Source: Brachypterus glaber (Eukaryota; Arthropoda; Insecta; Coleoptera; Kateretidae). Taken from it: 64,000 bases of DNA. This document shows positions 1-11,698 of the stretch, piece after piece (within the stretch, counting starts at the first letter, position 1; the number at the start of each line of letters is the position of its first letter). The DNA lies in NCBI GenBank assembly GCA_958510825.1, contig OY294049.1, positions 24,070,945 through 24,134,944 on the forward strand, given 5' to 3'. The notes below the pieces were generated by a model. It had not been told where the DNA came from. It was given only the letters and a program-made list of their open reading frames with translations, and searched no databases. The translations under genes and the position numbers were made by a program.

Positions 1-489
1 TTCCAAAATAGTACTTATTTATTTGTTTTTACTTCAATTAGGAGTATTATATTATAAATGTATTTTCATATCAATTCTCTGGTGAATAAGGAAGGATGAT
101 ATTATTCTATACGATTCGTTTTAATTGCTTTTTGCATGTTTTTTAATTAAATTAACGGACCGTTAAATAAAAAAGTATCCAATAATGCACTTTAACGTGA
201 TAATAATAGTGATAAATCAACACTACGTACGAAGCGAGGCTTACGTTAAGCTCAAAGCTTATTGGCCCACAGTGTTTAGCGTGAAACGCTGGACTTCCAA
301 ACGTTAACAATTTTCCCGGTTAACTACTAATTAATTAACAATCAATTGACTAAAGTCAAAAAACTCATTAATTAGTTTACCTATGAATAGAAAATGGACG
401 TTTTTATATATGGCTAACTTCTGATAGATTGTACCTATACTATAGGTCCTATAGATATTCCGAAGCTTTAAGATATTTTAATTATATTA
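1..489. other. AT-rich intergenic DNA, nothing recognised
   Basis: No coding, RNA or repeat structure that I can support. Short open frames here are low-complexity and have no recognisable domain. Confidence 0.5.
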
Positions 490-960
490 TACAATGTGAT
501 TCAGAAATAGGGTACAAAATTTTAAGGAGTGATTCTTGGTCCAAAAATATTAAAAAAGTTCCTATAAAGGTTGGTTCGGAAATGTGCTCTAAGAGAGCTA
601 CGACCCTTCTAAAGCACATTTGAAAAGTAGTCTAACATTGATACAGGCTATCCTTTTATGTAATATTTATTTAGTAATTTTAACCAGGGACGTGCAAAAT
701 GAGGGGGCCGATGTCACTTTTTTGCCCCAAACTTTCTTATCCCTGGATTTTTTGACATTTTCTTAATAAAATAAGACTCTTTAGTTAAAAATAAATAAAA
801 AAGTATTCTTTATGTAACACCTTAGGGCCAACCGTTTTCGAGAAAATGACAATTTATGAGGCATTTTCCCGTTCTGAGTATCAAAAATAGGAACTTAAAA
901 ATGCACCAATAAAAATTTAAATACTGCAAGTTGGTTTAACATTAAAAACTGTGAAAAAAA
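490..960. repeat. Fragment of a dispersed mariner-like MITE family
   Basis: Shares wording with copies at 1304-1619, 48402-49547, 53597-54180, 60449-60770 and 60938-61270: a phrase about 'cctataaaggttgg' followed by 'cggaaatg', then 'ccagggacgtgcaaaatg' and a later segment ending near 'aacttaaaaatgcaccaata'. No clean ends are visible in this copy. The short open frame at 429-623 falls in it and is not a gene. Confidence 0.5.
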
Positions 961-1303
961 GCTAGTATACATATAGGTTTCTTTGTTCAGGGTCATATAT
1001 GTGTGTGGTCAAGCAAAAACGCTAATAGTGCTATAGTGTCAAAATGTAGATTTTAAAGTTATATAACTATGCTTTTACATAATCGGCATCGGGTTTTTTT
1101 TTACAAAATTTTGGTCAAAATTAAAAAATTCAAAACGGCGGGCGACTTGTCTCATTTATGGCCTGTTTTAACCAAAATTCGTATCTGGGGATTTTATGCG
1201 ACGTAGGTTGAGAATTTTGGGCTAAAATTAAAAAAATTGAAATGGTGGAGCTAAAATAGCGAATTTTGGCATTTATGAACCATACCGATTCAAAATCTGT
1301 ATA
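961..1303. other. AT-rich DNA with a loosely repeated phrase
   Basis: A phrase like 'aattttggtcaaaattaaaa' recurs imperfectly in this stretch. No gene is visible. Confidence 0.3.
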
Positions 1304-1619
1304 CACGGTTATTCAGAAATTTAAGAGGTGATTATACGTTAAAAATACGCAAAAAAATTCAAATTCAAATTCAAATGGATCAATTCAAAAAAATAAATTA
1401 ACATAAACTTATTGCCCTTATATAGTATACATGGAAAAGCTCGTCGCTCTAGCTCAAAGGGTACAAGAGTTATTAATTAAAAACCTTATTTTTATTATAA
1501 TTTTAAAGAGCCGTAGCTCCCTTAGGGCTCATTTCCGGACCAACCTTTATAGTAACATTTTTTCATATTTTTTAACGTAGACCTGTTAAATTTCTTGAAC
1601 TTATTTCTGAATAACCCTG
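1304..1619. mobile_element. Mariner-like MITE, 316 bp
   Basis: The left end reads CACGGTTATTCAGAAAT and the right end, reverse-complemented, reads CAGGGTTATTCAGAAAT. The left flank is TA; the right flank is CA, a probable decayed TA. TA duplications and CAGGGT ends fit the IS630-Tc1-mariner superfamily. It has no coding capacity. Confidence 0.6.
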
Positions 1620-1732
1620 CATATTCTTAATGTTGTTTAGTCCAAAAGAAATCAGTTCAATATTCTTTTCACAAAAAAAATAAAAAGTTTATTTTTTTCC
1701 AATTATGAAACGAAAAGTTCCCTTAAAAAAAT

Positions 1733-1753
1733 CTCTGTCTGTCTCTATCTGTG

Positions 1754-1786
<33 letters not shown>

Positions 1787-1788
1787 GA
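1733..1788. repeat. (GTCT)n microsatellite
   Basis: An imperfect GTCT tract. Translation of it accounts for the DRQTDRQTD string in the small minus-strand frame at 1689-1874, which is not a gene. Confidence 0.9.
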
Positions 1789-2795
1789 AGGTAAACCATA
1801 TAATTTTTTAATGGAATATCCGATTTAAAGAATTCTTTCACCAAACGATTCAGGACCCTTTCTATATGCGTCACATCAAAGATAATTAAAATTAACGTAT
1901 GGCAAGGTTGGCAAAACGGACAAAAACTATATTTTTTAGTGATATCTCACCTATTATTTATACTATGACAAAAAATTGCACAAATAAAAATAATGTTTAA
2001 TTCCCTACAAAAACATATGTAATCATTTTTTTCGTAGGACTATTAGTTTTTGAGATATGGGCATTTTAATAATTTTTTATACATTTTTACATTTTTGATT
2101 TAATGTCAAGCTTTGACACTAAAATTTCAATCATAGGTAAAATAACATTTCGGCCAGAAAAGGCAATCCGATAAAGCTACAAAGAAAAAAAACAAAAGGA
2201 AATGGTCCAAAAATACAGGAAAACAAAAAAAATCGTGAAAAACGAAAACAAGAAGTCTAACCAAAATCAATTTGATATCTTTTTTATAAAGGTCTTCATT
2301 TTTCCACCCGTCCAGGAAAGGAACCCGTTTCATTTTTTTTTTGTTTATAATGAAATTGCACTTTTCTTGGACTATATTAGCATTTGTTTTTAATTGAAGG
2401 GTGGTATAAATCAAGTGTGCCCAGGCACGGTCTTCTGCAGACACAATCCCGCCGTGGCCGCCTGCAATACGCGTTTATTTTAACTCGATGACAAATGAAA
2501 GAGGTGAACGGCCGGCAACGCCATGCCAACTGTGATGTGCATCGTGGTCATCACTCTACATTTTAATTATGATGATTGTTTGACAAATAATGTTTGTCCC
2601 TTGTTTTTTTTTCTCTCTTATTTCGCAGAGTTCAATTAATTAATTTGTTTGAGCACAAAATTTATGTTTCTTTTTTTTTAAGTTGGCTTTTCGTGGAATA
2701 CCGACAATCAAATATTTGGATACCAAACTTTTAACTACTTAATTTGAAAATTTTAATTTATTTCTTCTCTGAGAAAGTCTTTAGGGACCTAGGAG
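1789..2795. other. Intergenic, no gene recognised
   Basis: AT-rich. Around 2405-2540 there is a short GC-richer patch containing 'cgccgtggccgcctgc' that is not explained. The open frames on both strands at 2127-2444 are mutual shadows of a poly-A/poly-T-rich stretch. Confidence 0.4.
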
Positions 2796-2797
2796 AT

Positions 2798-2965
2798 TTA
2801 GTCGAAAAATTTACCGCTAAAACATTTACCGCGTAATAATTTAACCGCGAAACGTTTCATCGCGAAAAATAAATTACAGCGAAAAAATATTACCGCGAAA
2901 ACATTTACCTCGAAAATTATTATTGAGACAATAAAAATCGCGCATCCTTTTACTGCAATATTGTC
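2798..2965. repeat. Iteron-like array, unit about TTTACCGCGAAAA
   Basis: About eight imperfect copies of a 15-20-bp unit with the core ACCGCGAAAA. The same core occurs in inverted arrays at 54592-54715 and 55249-55360. The minus-strand frame over it (2798-2986) shows a periodic FAV pattern because of the repeat and is not a gene. Confidence 0.65.
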
Positions 2966-3365
2966 ATTATTTGAAATATGTACCATACAAACAAACGATG
3001 CTGTTTTTGCATTAAAACAGCATATCGTCAGAAATTAATTTTAACCCTCTTATGAAAGCTCAACTTGTTCTATTTTATATGAAAGTGCATATCTGTGTGC
3101 TTATTCTATATTAGATACATGCAATTAAATTTAATCATTTCAAAATTCTAATTCTAAAGCTATGTTCTAAATTTGTGTGTGCATTTTGGGACGTTGAACC
3201 CAAATATCTAAACCCAATTTAATTGTTTATTTGTTTATGTAAATGTTAAAATCAACATTCTAACTGAATTAACAATAATTTTCAATAAATTATTGAAATA
3301 AAAAGCCATTAATGTTCATTGCAATTGAGTTGATAATAATTAATTATAATTATCGCATTAATTGT
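2966..3365. other. Intergenic, nothing recognised
   Basis: AT-rich, with many TTAAT-type words; no structure I can support. Confidence 0.4.
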
Positions 3366-3369
3366 TGTT

Positions 3370-3945
3370 ATTATACTATTCACAGCGCCTGTGCTAGAAT
3401 AGTATTATACGGTAGTTTCTATTTTTCAAAAAATTTCAAAAATCGACCGAGACAAAAAATTCTTGGATATAGAAATTAGTTTCATAAAAAAGCAACTTTT
3501 TTTTTATGTCCGTCTGTCCGTCCGTCCGCCCGTCCGTCCATCCCTCCGTCCGTCCGTCTGTCCGATGCCACACTATAACTCAAGAACGAATCATCCGATC
3601 GACTTGAAATTTTCAGAAAAAATCAAGTTCTACGAGGGGAAGATTCATATTGTTTTTGAAAGTAATTCCCTCAAAAACAAAAAAGTTATAGGAGGTTAAA
3701 CTTTTTTAAATACTGAAAAAATTAAAAAAATCTGAAAGAACATTCAGATTAACGTAACTTTTTCAGGAAAAATTACTTTTATTATAAGGATCAATTCTAC
3801 CAATTTTGAAAGTAATCCACACAAAAACAAAAAAGTTATAGGGGGTTAAACTTTTTTAAATACTGTTGCCAACAAAATAATACTTTCCCCTATAGGTCTA
3901 GGTTCATTAAAATCAAAAAAGAAAAAATAAGCAATTATCGTTATA
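3370..3945 (+). mobile_element. Hairpin-ended (GTCY)n repeat, copy 1, 3'-truncated
   Basis: Starts with the family hairpin around 'cacagcgcctgtgctag', then 'atacggtagttt', a (GTCC/GTCT)n tract at 3506-3565, and the conserved phrase 'aactcaagaacgaat'. A second copy in the opposite orientation joins it near 3945. The open frame at 3463-3699 runs through the microsatellite and is not a gene. Confidence 0.65.
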
Positions 3946-5085
3946 TATTATTCACAGTAAATGATATATTGCATTTCCCAAATGAAGACTACACGACAAA
4001 AATGCTGAGGATCACAATGCGAATAAGGTCGACTTCCACATAAACAAGCATGGTATAGTTCTCCGCATGAAAGAAAGTCTCCGACGAAAGGGGGAGGAAT
4101 CATTCGCCCTCCTTCTCTCCGTCATAACGTTATAAGGCGTGCGTGCCTACAACGGGCCTCCCACTTGCACACACATTCCAAACATATTTCCCGTAGCAAC
4201 AGATCCGCCCGTCAAACTATATAACGTGCGCATTTATGTGGAAGTCTACCTTATTCGCATTGTGACTCTCAGCGTTTTTGTCGTGTAGTACTTCAAATAA
4301 TTAAAAAAAAGATTACATTTAAAAAAAAAGATCTTTTTTTTTCAATAATTTTTCGTTTTTCAAAAATCAAAAAAAAATCAGAAAAAAACTTAAAAAATAA
4401 TTTCAAAATTTTTCAGTTTGTTTATTTTTCTTTTGGTAGAATAATTCCTTGTAATAAATGTAATTTTTCCTGAAAAATGTTCGTTAATCGAAATTTTCTT
4501 TCAGTTTTTTTAATTTTTTTTTTAAGTTTAACCCCATAACTTTTTTGTTTTTGGGGGATTACTTTTAAGAACAATAGGTATCTTTCAATCGTAGAACTTG
4601 ATTTTTCCAGGAAATTTCAACTCGATCGGATTATTCGTTCTTGAGTTATCGTGTTCACAAAAATCGTGACATCGCATGACATACAGACAGACGGATATTT
4701 GAAAAAAAAAAACAAAAGTTTCTTATTTTTTCATGAAAAAAAAAAATATATATCCAAGAATATTTTGTCTATGAAGATTTTTGATTTTTTTTTTGAAAAT
4801 TCGTAACTACCGTACTACTCTTAGAACTTGATTTTTTCTGAAAATATCAAGTCGTTCGGATTATTCGTTCTTAAGTTAACGTATTCACAAATCGTGACAT
4901 CGGACGGACGGACAGACAGACAGATGGACGGACATTTGAAAAAAAAAGTTGCTTATTTTTGTATGAAACAAATTTATATCCAATATCTTAAGAATTTTTT
5001 CTCTATAACGATTTTTGATTTTTTTTTTTGGAAATTCGAAACTACCCTATAATATTATTCTAGCTCAGGCGCTGTGGATAATATA
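3945..5085 (-). mobile_element. Hairpin-ended (GTCY)n repeat, copy 2
   Basis: The far end reads 'attcacagtaaatgatatat' and the near end reads 'aggcgctgtggataatat' in minus orientation. It carries (GGAC/AGAC)n at about 4900-4935. A 311-bp MITE (3984-4294) is inserted in it. The copies at 27104, 41043 and 61270 give the uninterrupted reading at that site. Confidence 0.65.
3984..4294. mobile_element. MITE with 4-bp target duplication AAAT
   Basis: Inverted ends GAAG-ACTACACGACAAAA (left) and GAAGTACTACACGAC (right, reverse-complemented), with homology running on about 60 bp inwards through 'aatgcgaataaggt'. It is flanked by AAAT at 3980-3983 and 4295-4298. The related copy near 61680 reads AAATAATTAA without a break, which confirms the insertion. 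The interior is GC-richer than the surroundings and has no reading frame. Confidence 0.75.
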
Positions 5086-5220
5086 ATAATATGAATCTAC
5101 AATTTTAATAGTGTATTTAATATACAGTTATAATGTTTTAGAATAATCGTAAAAAATGGTATTATATACCTCAAACTTGTTACAACAACTTTAGGCTGTA
5201 CTATTTTTAGATTTTTCTAT

Positions 5221-5225
5221 CAGTG
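5221..5225 (+). repeat. 5-bp target site duplication, left copy
   Basis: CAGTG immediately before the element terminus CAC at 5226; repeated at 8097-8101 directly after the other terminus. Confidence 0.85.
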
Positions 5226-5263
5226 CACATAGGAGTATTTGACGATTTTAGCTGGCCAAAATT
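5226..5263 (+). repeat. Left terminal inverted repeat of the Transib-like element
   Basis: Begins CACATAGGAGTATTT and ends TTTTAGCTGGCCAAAATT; pairs with 8059-8096 at 34 of 38 positions. Confidence 0.88.
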
Positions 5264-5478
5264 ATTTATGTCTTTTTATTGGCGGAAAACCTTACCATAT
5301 GGCAAGAAATTGTAAAATATATGCATTTTGTACAAACCCAAGCCAATGGCGTTCAATATAGGGGAAAGATGGGTACTTTAAGGATTACATTTTTTTCATT
5401 CAATAGGAGTTGAGGAAATAAAAATTATATTATTTTTCAAACTTTATTATGGTAAATAACATATATATATTTTGATAT

Positions 5479-7825
5479 TTAATTAGATTCTACTTCGTCA
5501 TTGTCAGAATATTCTTCATTTTCACTGTTTTCAGTGTCGGAATCTTGGACTTCTCCAGGAAGCAGCATTTCCACAGCTTCTTTTGAAAAAGGCTTTGTAA
5601 GTTTGTGTTTCTTTTTCCCAAGGCTGGACAACAGAGGGTCGGATGTTAACAATAACCTATTGATGATATCTTGGTTACAATCTTTTCTAGAAAATTTTCT
5701 AGCATAGCTAAGTCTGTACTCCCGGAAATGTTTGTTTCTGGCTTCGGCAGCCTCTTCTGACAATTGTCCAATTGGCAAAAGCGCATTCTCTACTATATCA
5801 GGACCGTGTACTAAAACTTTATGCAGAGTTGGAGTCATTGGACACCAGGGGTATAGTTCAACATAAAGTTTTGCCGTATCCAAAGTATACTGTCTGAACT
5901 TTTCTACATCAATCTTGTGGCCACTGGAAATTACTTGTAGGATAATTTTTATTCTAGCAATCAAACTTACGTCAACTCCAGTGATAGCTGCAGATGTTTC
6001 CGGGTCGTTGAAGAATCTCCTGCTTGTGTTGCCGTTATTGGTGTTCCCAAATCCAGCCTTAGGTATGTCGACAAGAATGCCCATTTCGCTCTTGAATTCA
6101 TCTTGAATTTTCTTCTTTCTATCTGAGATGAGTCTCTTCTCATCTTCATTTAGCTTTTTCTGCCATTTTTTCAAAGGCAATTTATATGATAGGTGAAGGA
6201 GACTTTCAAAACACCGTATTCTAGCATGCAGAATTGACAGTCCAAATTTGTAGGTGCTTTGCTTGTCAAAACATTCTCTGTCCAAATCATTAAATTGCTT
6301 CGATGTTGCTCCACAAATATAACATCGCATTGTCGATGTAGTGGTGGTTGCTGCGTTACAGACTTTTCCATCCACCATGGTTAACATCATTACATGTTCT
6401 ACTGCTATATCTTGAAGTTTAGTTGGTTTTAGATCTGCAATTTTGTTTTCCATGTAAGCAATTTCTTCAGCTATTACATCAGCAGTTTCTTTTATAAACC
6501 TAATTCGAATTGGCCTGCAAAACCTTGGAGATGATGGTGTAGAGTTTTGCCAGATAACCTTTTTATTTACTCCACAAGTTAGCTGTAGTGGAACCATTGA
6601 GCATTGAAATATACTGGCATCAGAATGAGTGTCATCCTCAAACTTTTGATTAAACTGTGTCTGCTGGGAGCCATCACAACCCCATTTCGTATATAGTTTC
6701 ATATTTTTACGCTCACTTTCCGTTAAAGTCTTGATAACTTCTTCTAAAAACAATAGCAATCTTTCGGCAGTATGGTTTAACAGACTTTGTAAGTCTACTT
6801 CAGCTAAACTTTCTGTGACTGTGAACGAAACAGAATCAGGATAGCATGTTTTTTTTTCTTTAGCCAAAATACTGTAGCAGGGCCATTTCTTCTTATCGCT
6901 TGTACGAACGATTTCATATTGAGATTTTGTTAGACCTGCGTCAGCAAATATTGAAAGAGCCTGTAACGGTGTCAATGATTTTTTTGTAGGTTCAAGGCTG
7001 CTGCGGTAGGCTTTTTTATACTTTCCCGCTCTTTTAGGAGATGATTGAAGATCTTTCAGGACGGTTGCAGCACTTCTTTTGCCACTTGTTGTTAAACAAG
7101 TTTCAGCTGCAAAAACAATAGCTTCTGGTTCCACATCTTTCCTGAGCTGTTCTGTTTTTCTCCTCTTTGATCGTTCACTTGAATCGACAAAACTTTTTCT
7201 TGGTCATCCTGCTGATGATGGAGTGGATAGGGTGGCCGGTATCGGTATTTGGAAACTCCCTTGCAGCCAAGTGCCGTGCTTCTTAATAAATTTTTCATGA
7301 GTTCTTGATGAAGACGACCACATATTTCTAAGAGCAGCTTTCAACCTCGACATTTGACGCTTGTATACTTGTTTCATTTCTTCGGTGTATTGATTTCTTG
7401 ATAACAAATGTTGATCGGCTAAGTCCATTTTTTCGTCGAAATTCGGAGCCTGCTGCTGCTGAATACTGTTGTAGAAGTCCAAACGAGAGATTGTTTGCAT
7501 TCCTGATGACCCAGCTAGAAAAAAGAAATTTAGTTGAAAAATCCACCTTTGGACCTTGATGTATTTAGAACATGATTGGAATTTAGGTGGCAGTAATGGG
7601 CAGGTTAAGATTTTTAAATAGCTAGTGGTATAAGCTCACAGAAAAACTCAAAAAAATAACTGGGTCTCAATAGGCACTGTAACTTTTTCACTTTTAAAGT
7701 CAAAATTTAGTTTAAAATTCGTTAAAAAAATGCTAAGTTTAATGGGACATAACTTCTGTGGTGATTAATATTTCAAAACGGTAGTAAGAGTAAATAATGT
7801 ACATACCTGTCATAGATTCATCCAT
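5479..7825 (-). pseudogene. RAG1/Transib-like DDE transposase, spliced, one premature stop
   Basis: Exon 1 is 7825-7807 (starts MDESMT) with a GTATGT donor. The intron is 7806-7515, with a pyrimidine-rich TTTTTTCTAG acceptor. Exon 2 runs from 7514 to the stop at 5479 in one frame, about 684 codons, as expected for the family. The only defect is TGA at 7206-7204, in a context (SAG-stop-PRKSF) suggesting CGA to TGA. In the 551 residues after 7134, candidate catalytic acids are D154 (GCDGS), D255 (VDGK) and E464 (EAAEARNK). C271/C274 (CYIC) and H438/H443 (LHKVLVHG) sit where RAG1 has its zinc-binding CxxC and HxxxxH. The C-terminus is acidic. It would cut and paste the element by a DDE reaction. 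The RAG1/Transib assignment is from motif memory, not a search. Confidence 0.85.
7204..7206 (-). other. Premature TGA stop in the transposase
   Basis: The frames before (from 7500) and after (to 5479) are the same, so one base change restores continuity. Reading on after the stop gives a basic stretch (PRKSF, then RSKRRK) consistent with continued protein. Confidence 0.8.
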
Positions 7826-8058
7826 GGTATAACACTATAAAACTTCTGTTGTAAACAATTGTACACAGCTTCAAAGAACACCACTAAAATCGTTCGTGAA
7901 TAAAATGAACCACACAGTTATAAATCAGATATATAACTAACCTGTATAGTTCAAAATTCTGCTTTTATAACCAAATCATTAATTGCTCATTAAGCGACCA
8001 TTATCGAGGATTAATAAGGGTAGGTAATTAAGGGGGTACGGCCACTTCTAAGAATTCG

Positions 8059-8096
8059 AATTTTGGCCAGCTAAAATCATTAAATACTCCTTAGTG
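8059..8096 (-). repeat. Right terminal inverted repeat of the Transib-like element
   Basis: Reverse complement begins CACTAAGGAGTATTTAATG and ends GGCCAAAATT; the mate of 5226-5263. The second CAGTG duplication follows at 8097-8101. Confidence 0.88.
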
Positions 8097-8101
8097 CAGT
8101 G

Positions 8102-8715
8102 TGAATATTGCCTGACGTTTTCCGTGCAAATGCCAATATCGCTTTGAAGTTTTATTTTCTACAAAATTTTGTTTTTACCTAGGTTAATCTTTACCGTGTT
8201 AAAATTGTGCAAGTAACGGTGTATTAACATATCAATAGTTCTTTTTCTTCTTCTTCTTCTTCTTCTTCTTCTACTTCTTCTTTTACGTAGAATTGGCGTC
8301 GTTGCCAATTCTGTTCTGGCCTTATTAACTAGAATATCCAGCCAACTCTGACTCACATTCCTTTTTACTTAGACTTCCGGGACTGCATTTAAGCAGGTCT
8401 GGGATTTCCCATATCCCGGTTATTATTTGATATTATTAGTTTTTTGAATTTCAAACATGGCCGAAGTTGTAATGCCAACCTAAAACGATAATCCCTAAAT
8501 CGGTGATCAATTTGCCGCAAGCAGCACGTTTTCTGAACTTCTCGTTTGGCTTTTGGTTTTGCCTTTTTTTGGTTTGGACTTTTTTGGGTGTTATGAAACT
8601 AGTACTTTAATATACATACTAAGTATTATAAAATTTCCTCAGACATGTTGATTTTAATTTCGAATATGGCGGTCTAATCAGATGTGTTTTTTTTTAAGTA
8701 TAACCGACACCCATA
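8102..8715. other. Intergenic, with a (TTC)n microsatellite
   Basis: A (TTC)n tract lies at about 8241-8283; the minus-strand frame across it (poly-Arg) is an artefact. Nothing else is recognised. Confidence 0.6.
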
Positions 8716-8751
8716 TTAACACGTTGAGTGCCGTCATAGAAATTTAATATA

Positions 8752-10173
8752 CCGGGTGACACAGATCCCCCTTAACTTTTGTATTTGTAAAGATAAAATT
8801 TTGAAATTTGGTACCTATAATGGACTTAAGGAACCTAAACGTTTGACATATAAAACGACATTTGCTAGGTTGAGGTTAAGAGTCGCTTAAAACCTCCTAA
8901 TTTAAAGAATTATACAAGTTAAGAGAAAAGTTTTTTTTTTTAACATTTCTGGTGCCCATTAGAGTCCATTAAAGATGTCATGGCCTACCGAGTTAAAAAA
9001 ATTAAAACAAAATTCAAATAAAATTTGACATTCAAAATGTCACTTATGTCGTATCTTGTTTTCAGAAAAGTGTGCAGATTCCAAAAATGTAAGGCGTTTA
9101 GATTTCGCACTTAAAATGTGAAAGTTGGCAGCACTTCCGGTAAAACTGGAAATAGCTAAATGTTGTTTTACATGTCAAAAGTTGAGGTTCCTTAAGTCCA
9201 TTATAGGTACGAATTTTCAAAATTTTATCTTTACAAATACACCCCCCTTGTGTATATTGGATCTGTGTCACCCACATAGGTAGAGAATATATAGAGGAAA
9301 TAAACGTTTGCGCAGGGTTCTGCCCTGCGTAATAACAATAGATAGAAAATTGACATCTAAACGGTAAAAATGGCGGTTCTACTTTGCCAAAACCATTTCA
9401 ACCGTATAATTTTTAATTATAAAAACCAATAAATTTCCAATATTTTGCTACAAATTTTAATAAGAACACTCAAAGACGGCATTAATTTACATTCAAACCG
9501 TTTAAATGCAACCAAACGTAAATTTACACGTGTAGGAGGTCCGACCACGCTGCACTCTGTCATTTTGTTATGAAATCGAATAATTGGTGATATTTTTTTG
9601 TGGCGTTCTTTGTGGTATTTGCGTGACTTAATAGTTTTATTTTGTTTATAGTATTAAAATTTTTAACTTAAAAATTACTTGTTTTGTAAAGACTTTTTAA
9701 AAATGTGAAAAACCTTTTTGAGGTTTTGTTTTTGTTTACAAATTTTGACGTTTAAAAGGTAAAAATGGCGGACTAAATTTTACACACCTAATGTGTTTTT
9801 GTCTTTATCTAATACCCACTATATCTTTTCTACCTATGTGGTGTCACCCGGTAAGCAAATGTCGTTTTATATGTCAAAAGTTAGGTTCTTTAAGTCCATT
9901 ATAAATTAAAACAAAATTAAAATTAAATTTGACATGTCACTTATGTGGTATCAATATTTTCAGAAAAGTGTGCAGATTCGAAAAATATAAGGCGTTTAGA
10001 TTTCGCACTTAAATTGTGAAAGTTGACAGCACTTCCGGTAAAACCGGAAATAGCAAAATGTTGTTTTACATGTCAAAATTTGAGGTTCCTTAAGTCCATT
10101 ATAGATACGAATTTTCAAAATTTTATCTTTACAAATACACCCCCCTTGTGTATATTGGATCTGTGTCACCCGG
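8752..10173. mobile_element. Mariner-like MITE, one copy plus a partial copy joined in tandem
   Basis: Both outer ends read CCGGGTGACACAGATCC and are flanked by TA. The inner part repeats: a right-hand end with 'cttaagtccattata' occurs at about 9190-9272 and again at 10085-10173, so a first unit ends at 9272 plus 'cgg' (9849-9851) and a partial second unit follows. A hAT-like MITE splits the first unit's right end. Confidence 0.7.
9273..9840. mobile_element. hAT-like MITE, 568 bp, 8-bp target duplication
   Basis: Ends CACATAGGTAG / CTACCTATGTG, flanked by an exact GTGTCACC at 9265-9272 and 9841-9848. An 8-bp duplication is typical of hAT elements. Removing it restores the uninterrupted mariner-like end GTGTCACCCGG seen at 10163-10173. 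No reading frame. Confidence 0.8.
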
Positions 10174-10440
10174 TATATCTATAAAGTGCCAATAAATAAT
10201 AACAGGTATAAATTAATCTAAAGAAATTTAGTTATTTTTTTTTATTAAAGTAAAGTTGTTACGGTACGTAATAAAATTATAATGTTTTGTTCCTTTTCAA
10301 TTCATCTGAAATAAAAGATATACCTAGTTAAAATTCCCAAAAAAGGGCCACAACAAAATAATTATTTAAATTTACGTGCACCGCCAAAGTTAAGCGTGCA
10401 CCGCCGATACACACTGTACCTAAGGCACTCAACGTGTTAA

Positions 10441-10620
10441 ATATAGCCCAATGATCAGTATGCCCATACATGCTGATATAGCGTAGATGAGATTTCATTA
10501 TGCGCATATATGCCTAGGAATTTGATCTATTGTATTACGAAGCTCATATAGGAAATATAAATCAATGTAATAGTTCAGTAAATCTAGCTAAAATATGACT
10601 TTTACGAACTTGTAATACAA
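10441..10620. other. Intergenic, nothing recognised
   Basis: Short AT-rich gap between elements. Confidence 0.4.
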
Positions 10621-11018
10621 ATATCGTCGGTGATACTGCAAGAAATCGATTTTTTATGTTTGTTGCTATAGTAAGATATCAAAAACATAGAGAATGATTT
10701 ATACCTGACCGTGGGGTAAACCGCTGACAAAATTTTGTACACCTGAATTCATTTTGGGTTAATCTTTAAAGGTTTCCTCCAGGTTACCTCCAATTTGTAC
10801 ACCTGGATTCCTTTACGGTTTTACCTTTCTTGACTGACTTACCACAATCTTGACAAAGTGCAGTAGGTAGGTATTTATATAAATACATTAATCTGTTACA
10901 TCAGCACTTAGTGCTACTAAGAGTGCCGATGTATTGAAATCTTCGCCGAAAAGTCAAAATCTTTGACCACGATTTATTCACATTTCTCGACGTTTTAAAA
11001 ACCAAAAAATTTTGCGTC

Positions 11019-11042
11019 CTTCTGTCTGTCTGTCTGTCTGGG
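11019..11042. repeat. (GTCT)n microsatellite
   Basis: Short GTCT tract. The minus-strand frame across it (10978-11190) is not considered a gene. Confidence 0.8.
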
Positions 11043-11698
11043 TGTAAAACTCTCTAACTCCATTTCTACATGAGATATCGACTTGTGGTTTTTTTGCATA
11101 TTGTTTCTTATCGTATTCCGAAGAGCTGATTAGATTTTTGGGGGTAAAACGATTGGGGGTAAGGGGGTAAAAAATAGGGTAAAAACTCATATTTTTAGTG
11201 TTTTTTTGTTTATAATTAAGGCAATTATTATTGTATTTTGGTTAATTTAGCACTTATATAAAAGATAATTTTAAATTGGTCAAAAAATGTCATAAACAAC
11301 GTTTTCCTAAAAACGCATTGTTTTCGAGATATTGGCGTTTAAAGCAGTAAAAGGGTTTTTTTTAGCATATCTCACATATATATAACCCGATTTCAAAAAA
11401 AATTATATTTTAAATAAAAGCTCTTTTTAAGCCCTATAAAAAATGTTATATACAGTTTTTTTGCTAGAATATAATGTTTTAAAGAATTTAAAATCAAACA
11501 AAACACCTAGTTTGAAATTTGCAAACTAGATGGCTCTAGTGTACAAATAGTGCCGATGTTTTGACAGGGTGCTTGCAATGTTTCATCTAGTTTTATTATA
11601 AATTTGAAAACGCTTAGTCAAGATTGTGGTATTAGGACAAATGCATCACTCTTAATGTTTTTGATACTATACTATACACTGATGAAAAAATATTTAGT

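Larger units (their letters stand above)
5226..8096 (-). mobile_element. RAG1/Transib-superfamily DNA transposon, 2871 bp
   Basis: A complete element: 38-bp terminal inverted repeats (5226-5263 and 8059-8096) with four mismatches, termini CACATAG and CACTAAG, and a 5-bp CAGTG duplication on both sides. A 5-bp duplication and CAC termini match Transib elements and resemble the CAC start of the V(D)J recombination-signal heptamer. It contains one minus-strand transposase gene with one intron and one premature stop. The stretch from 5264 to 5478 between the left repeat and the gene end holds no other gene. I infer a recently active copy from the near-intact state. Confidence 0.9.
8720..10436. 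mobile_element. piggyBac-like MITE with TTAA duplication, carrying nested elements
   Basis: Ends CACGTTGAGTGCC in inverted orientation, flanked by TTAA at 8716-8719 and 10437-10440. The TTAA duplication is the hallmark of piggyBac elements. Most of its length is a later insertion (8752-10173). No transposase is visible. Confidence 0.75.

Noticed and set aside
2405..2540. Short GC-rich patch as a possible exon or CpG island
   Set aside because: No splice sites or open frame that hold together.
3463..3699. A 78-codon frame with an S/R/P-rich run
   Set aside because: It reads through the (GTCC)n microsatellite of a repeat.
5501..7300. Plus-strand frames across the Transib-like gene
   Set aside because: Shadows of the minus-strand transposase.
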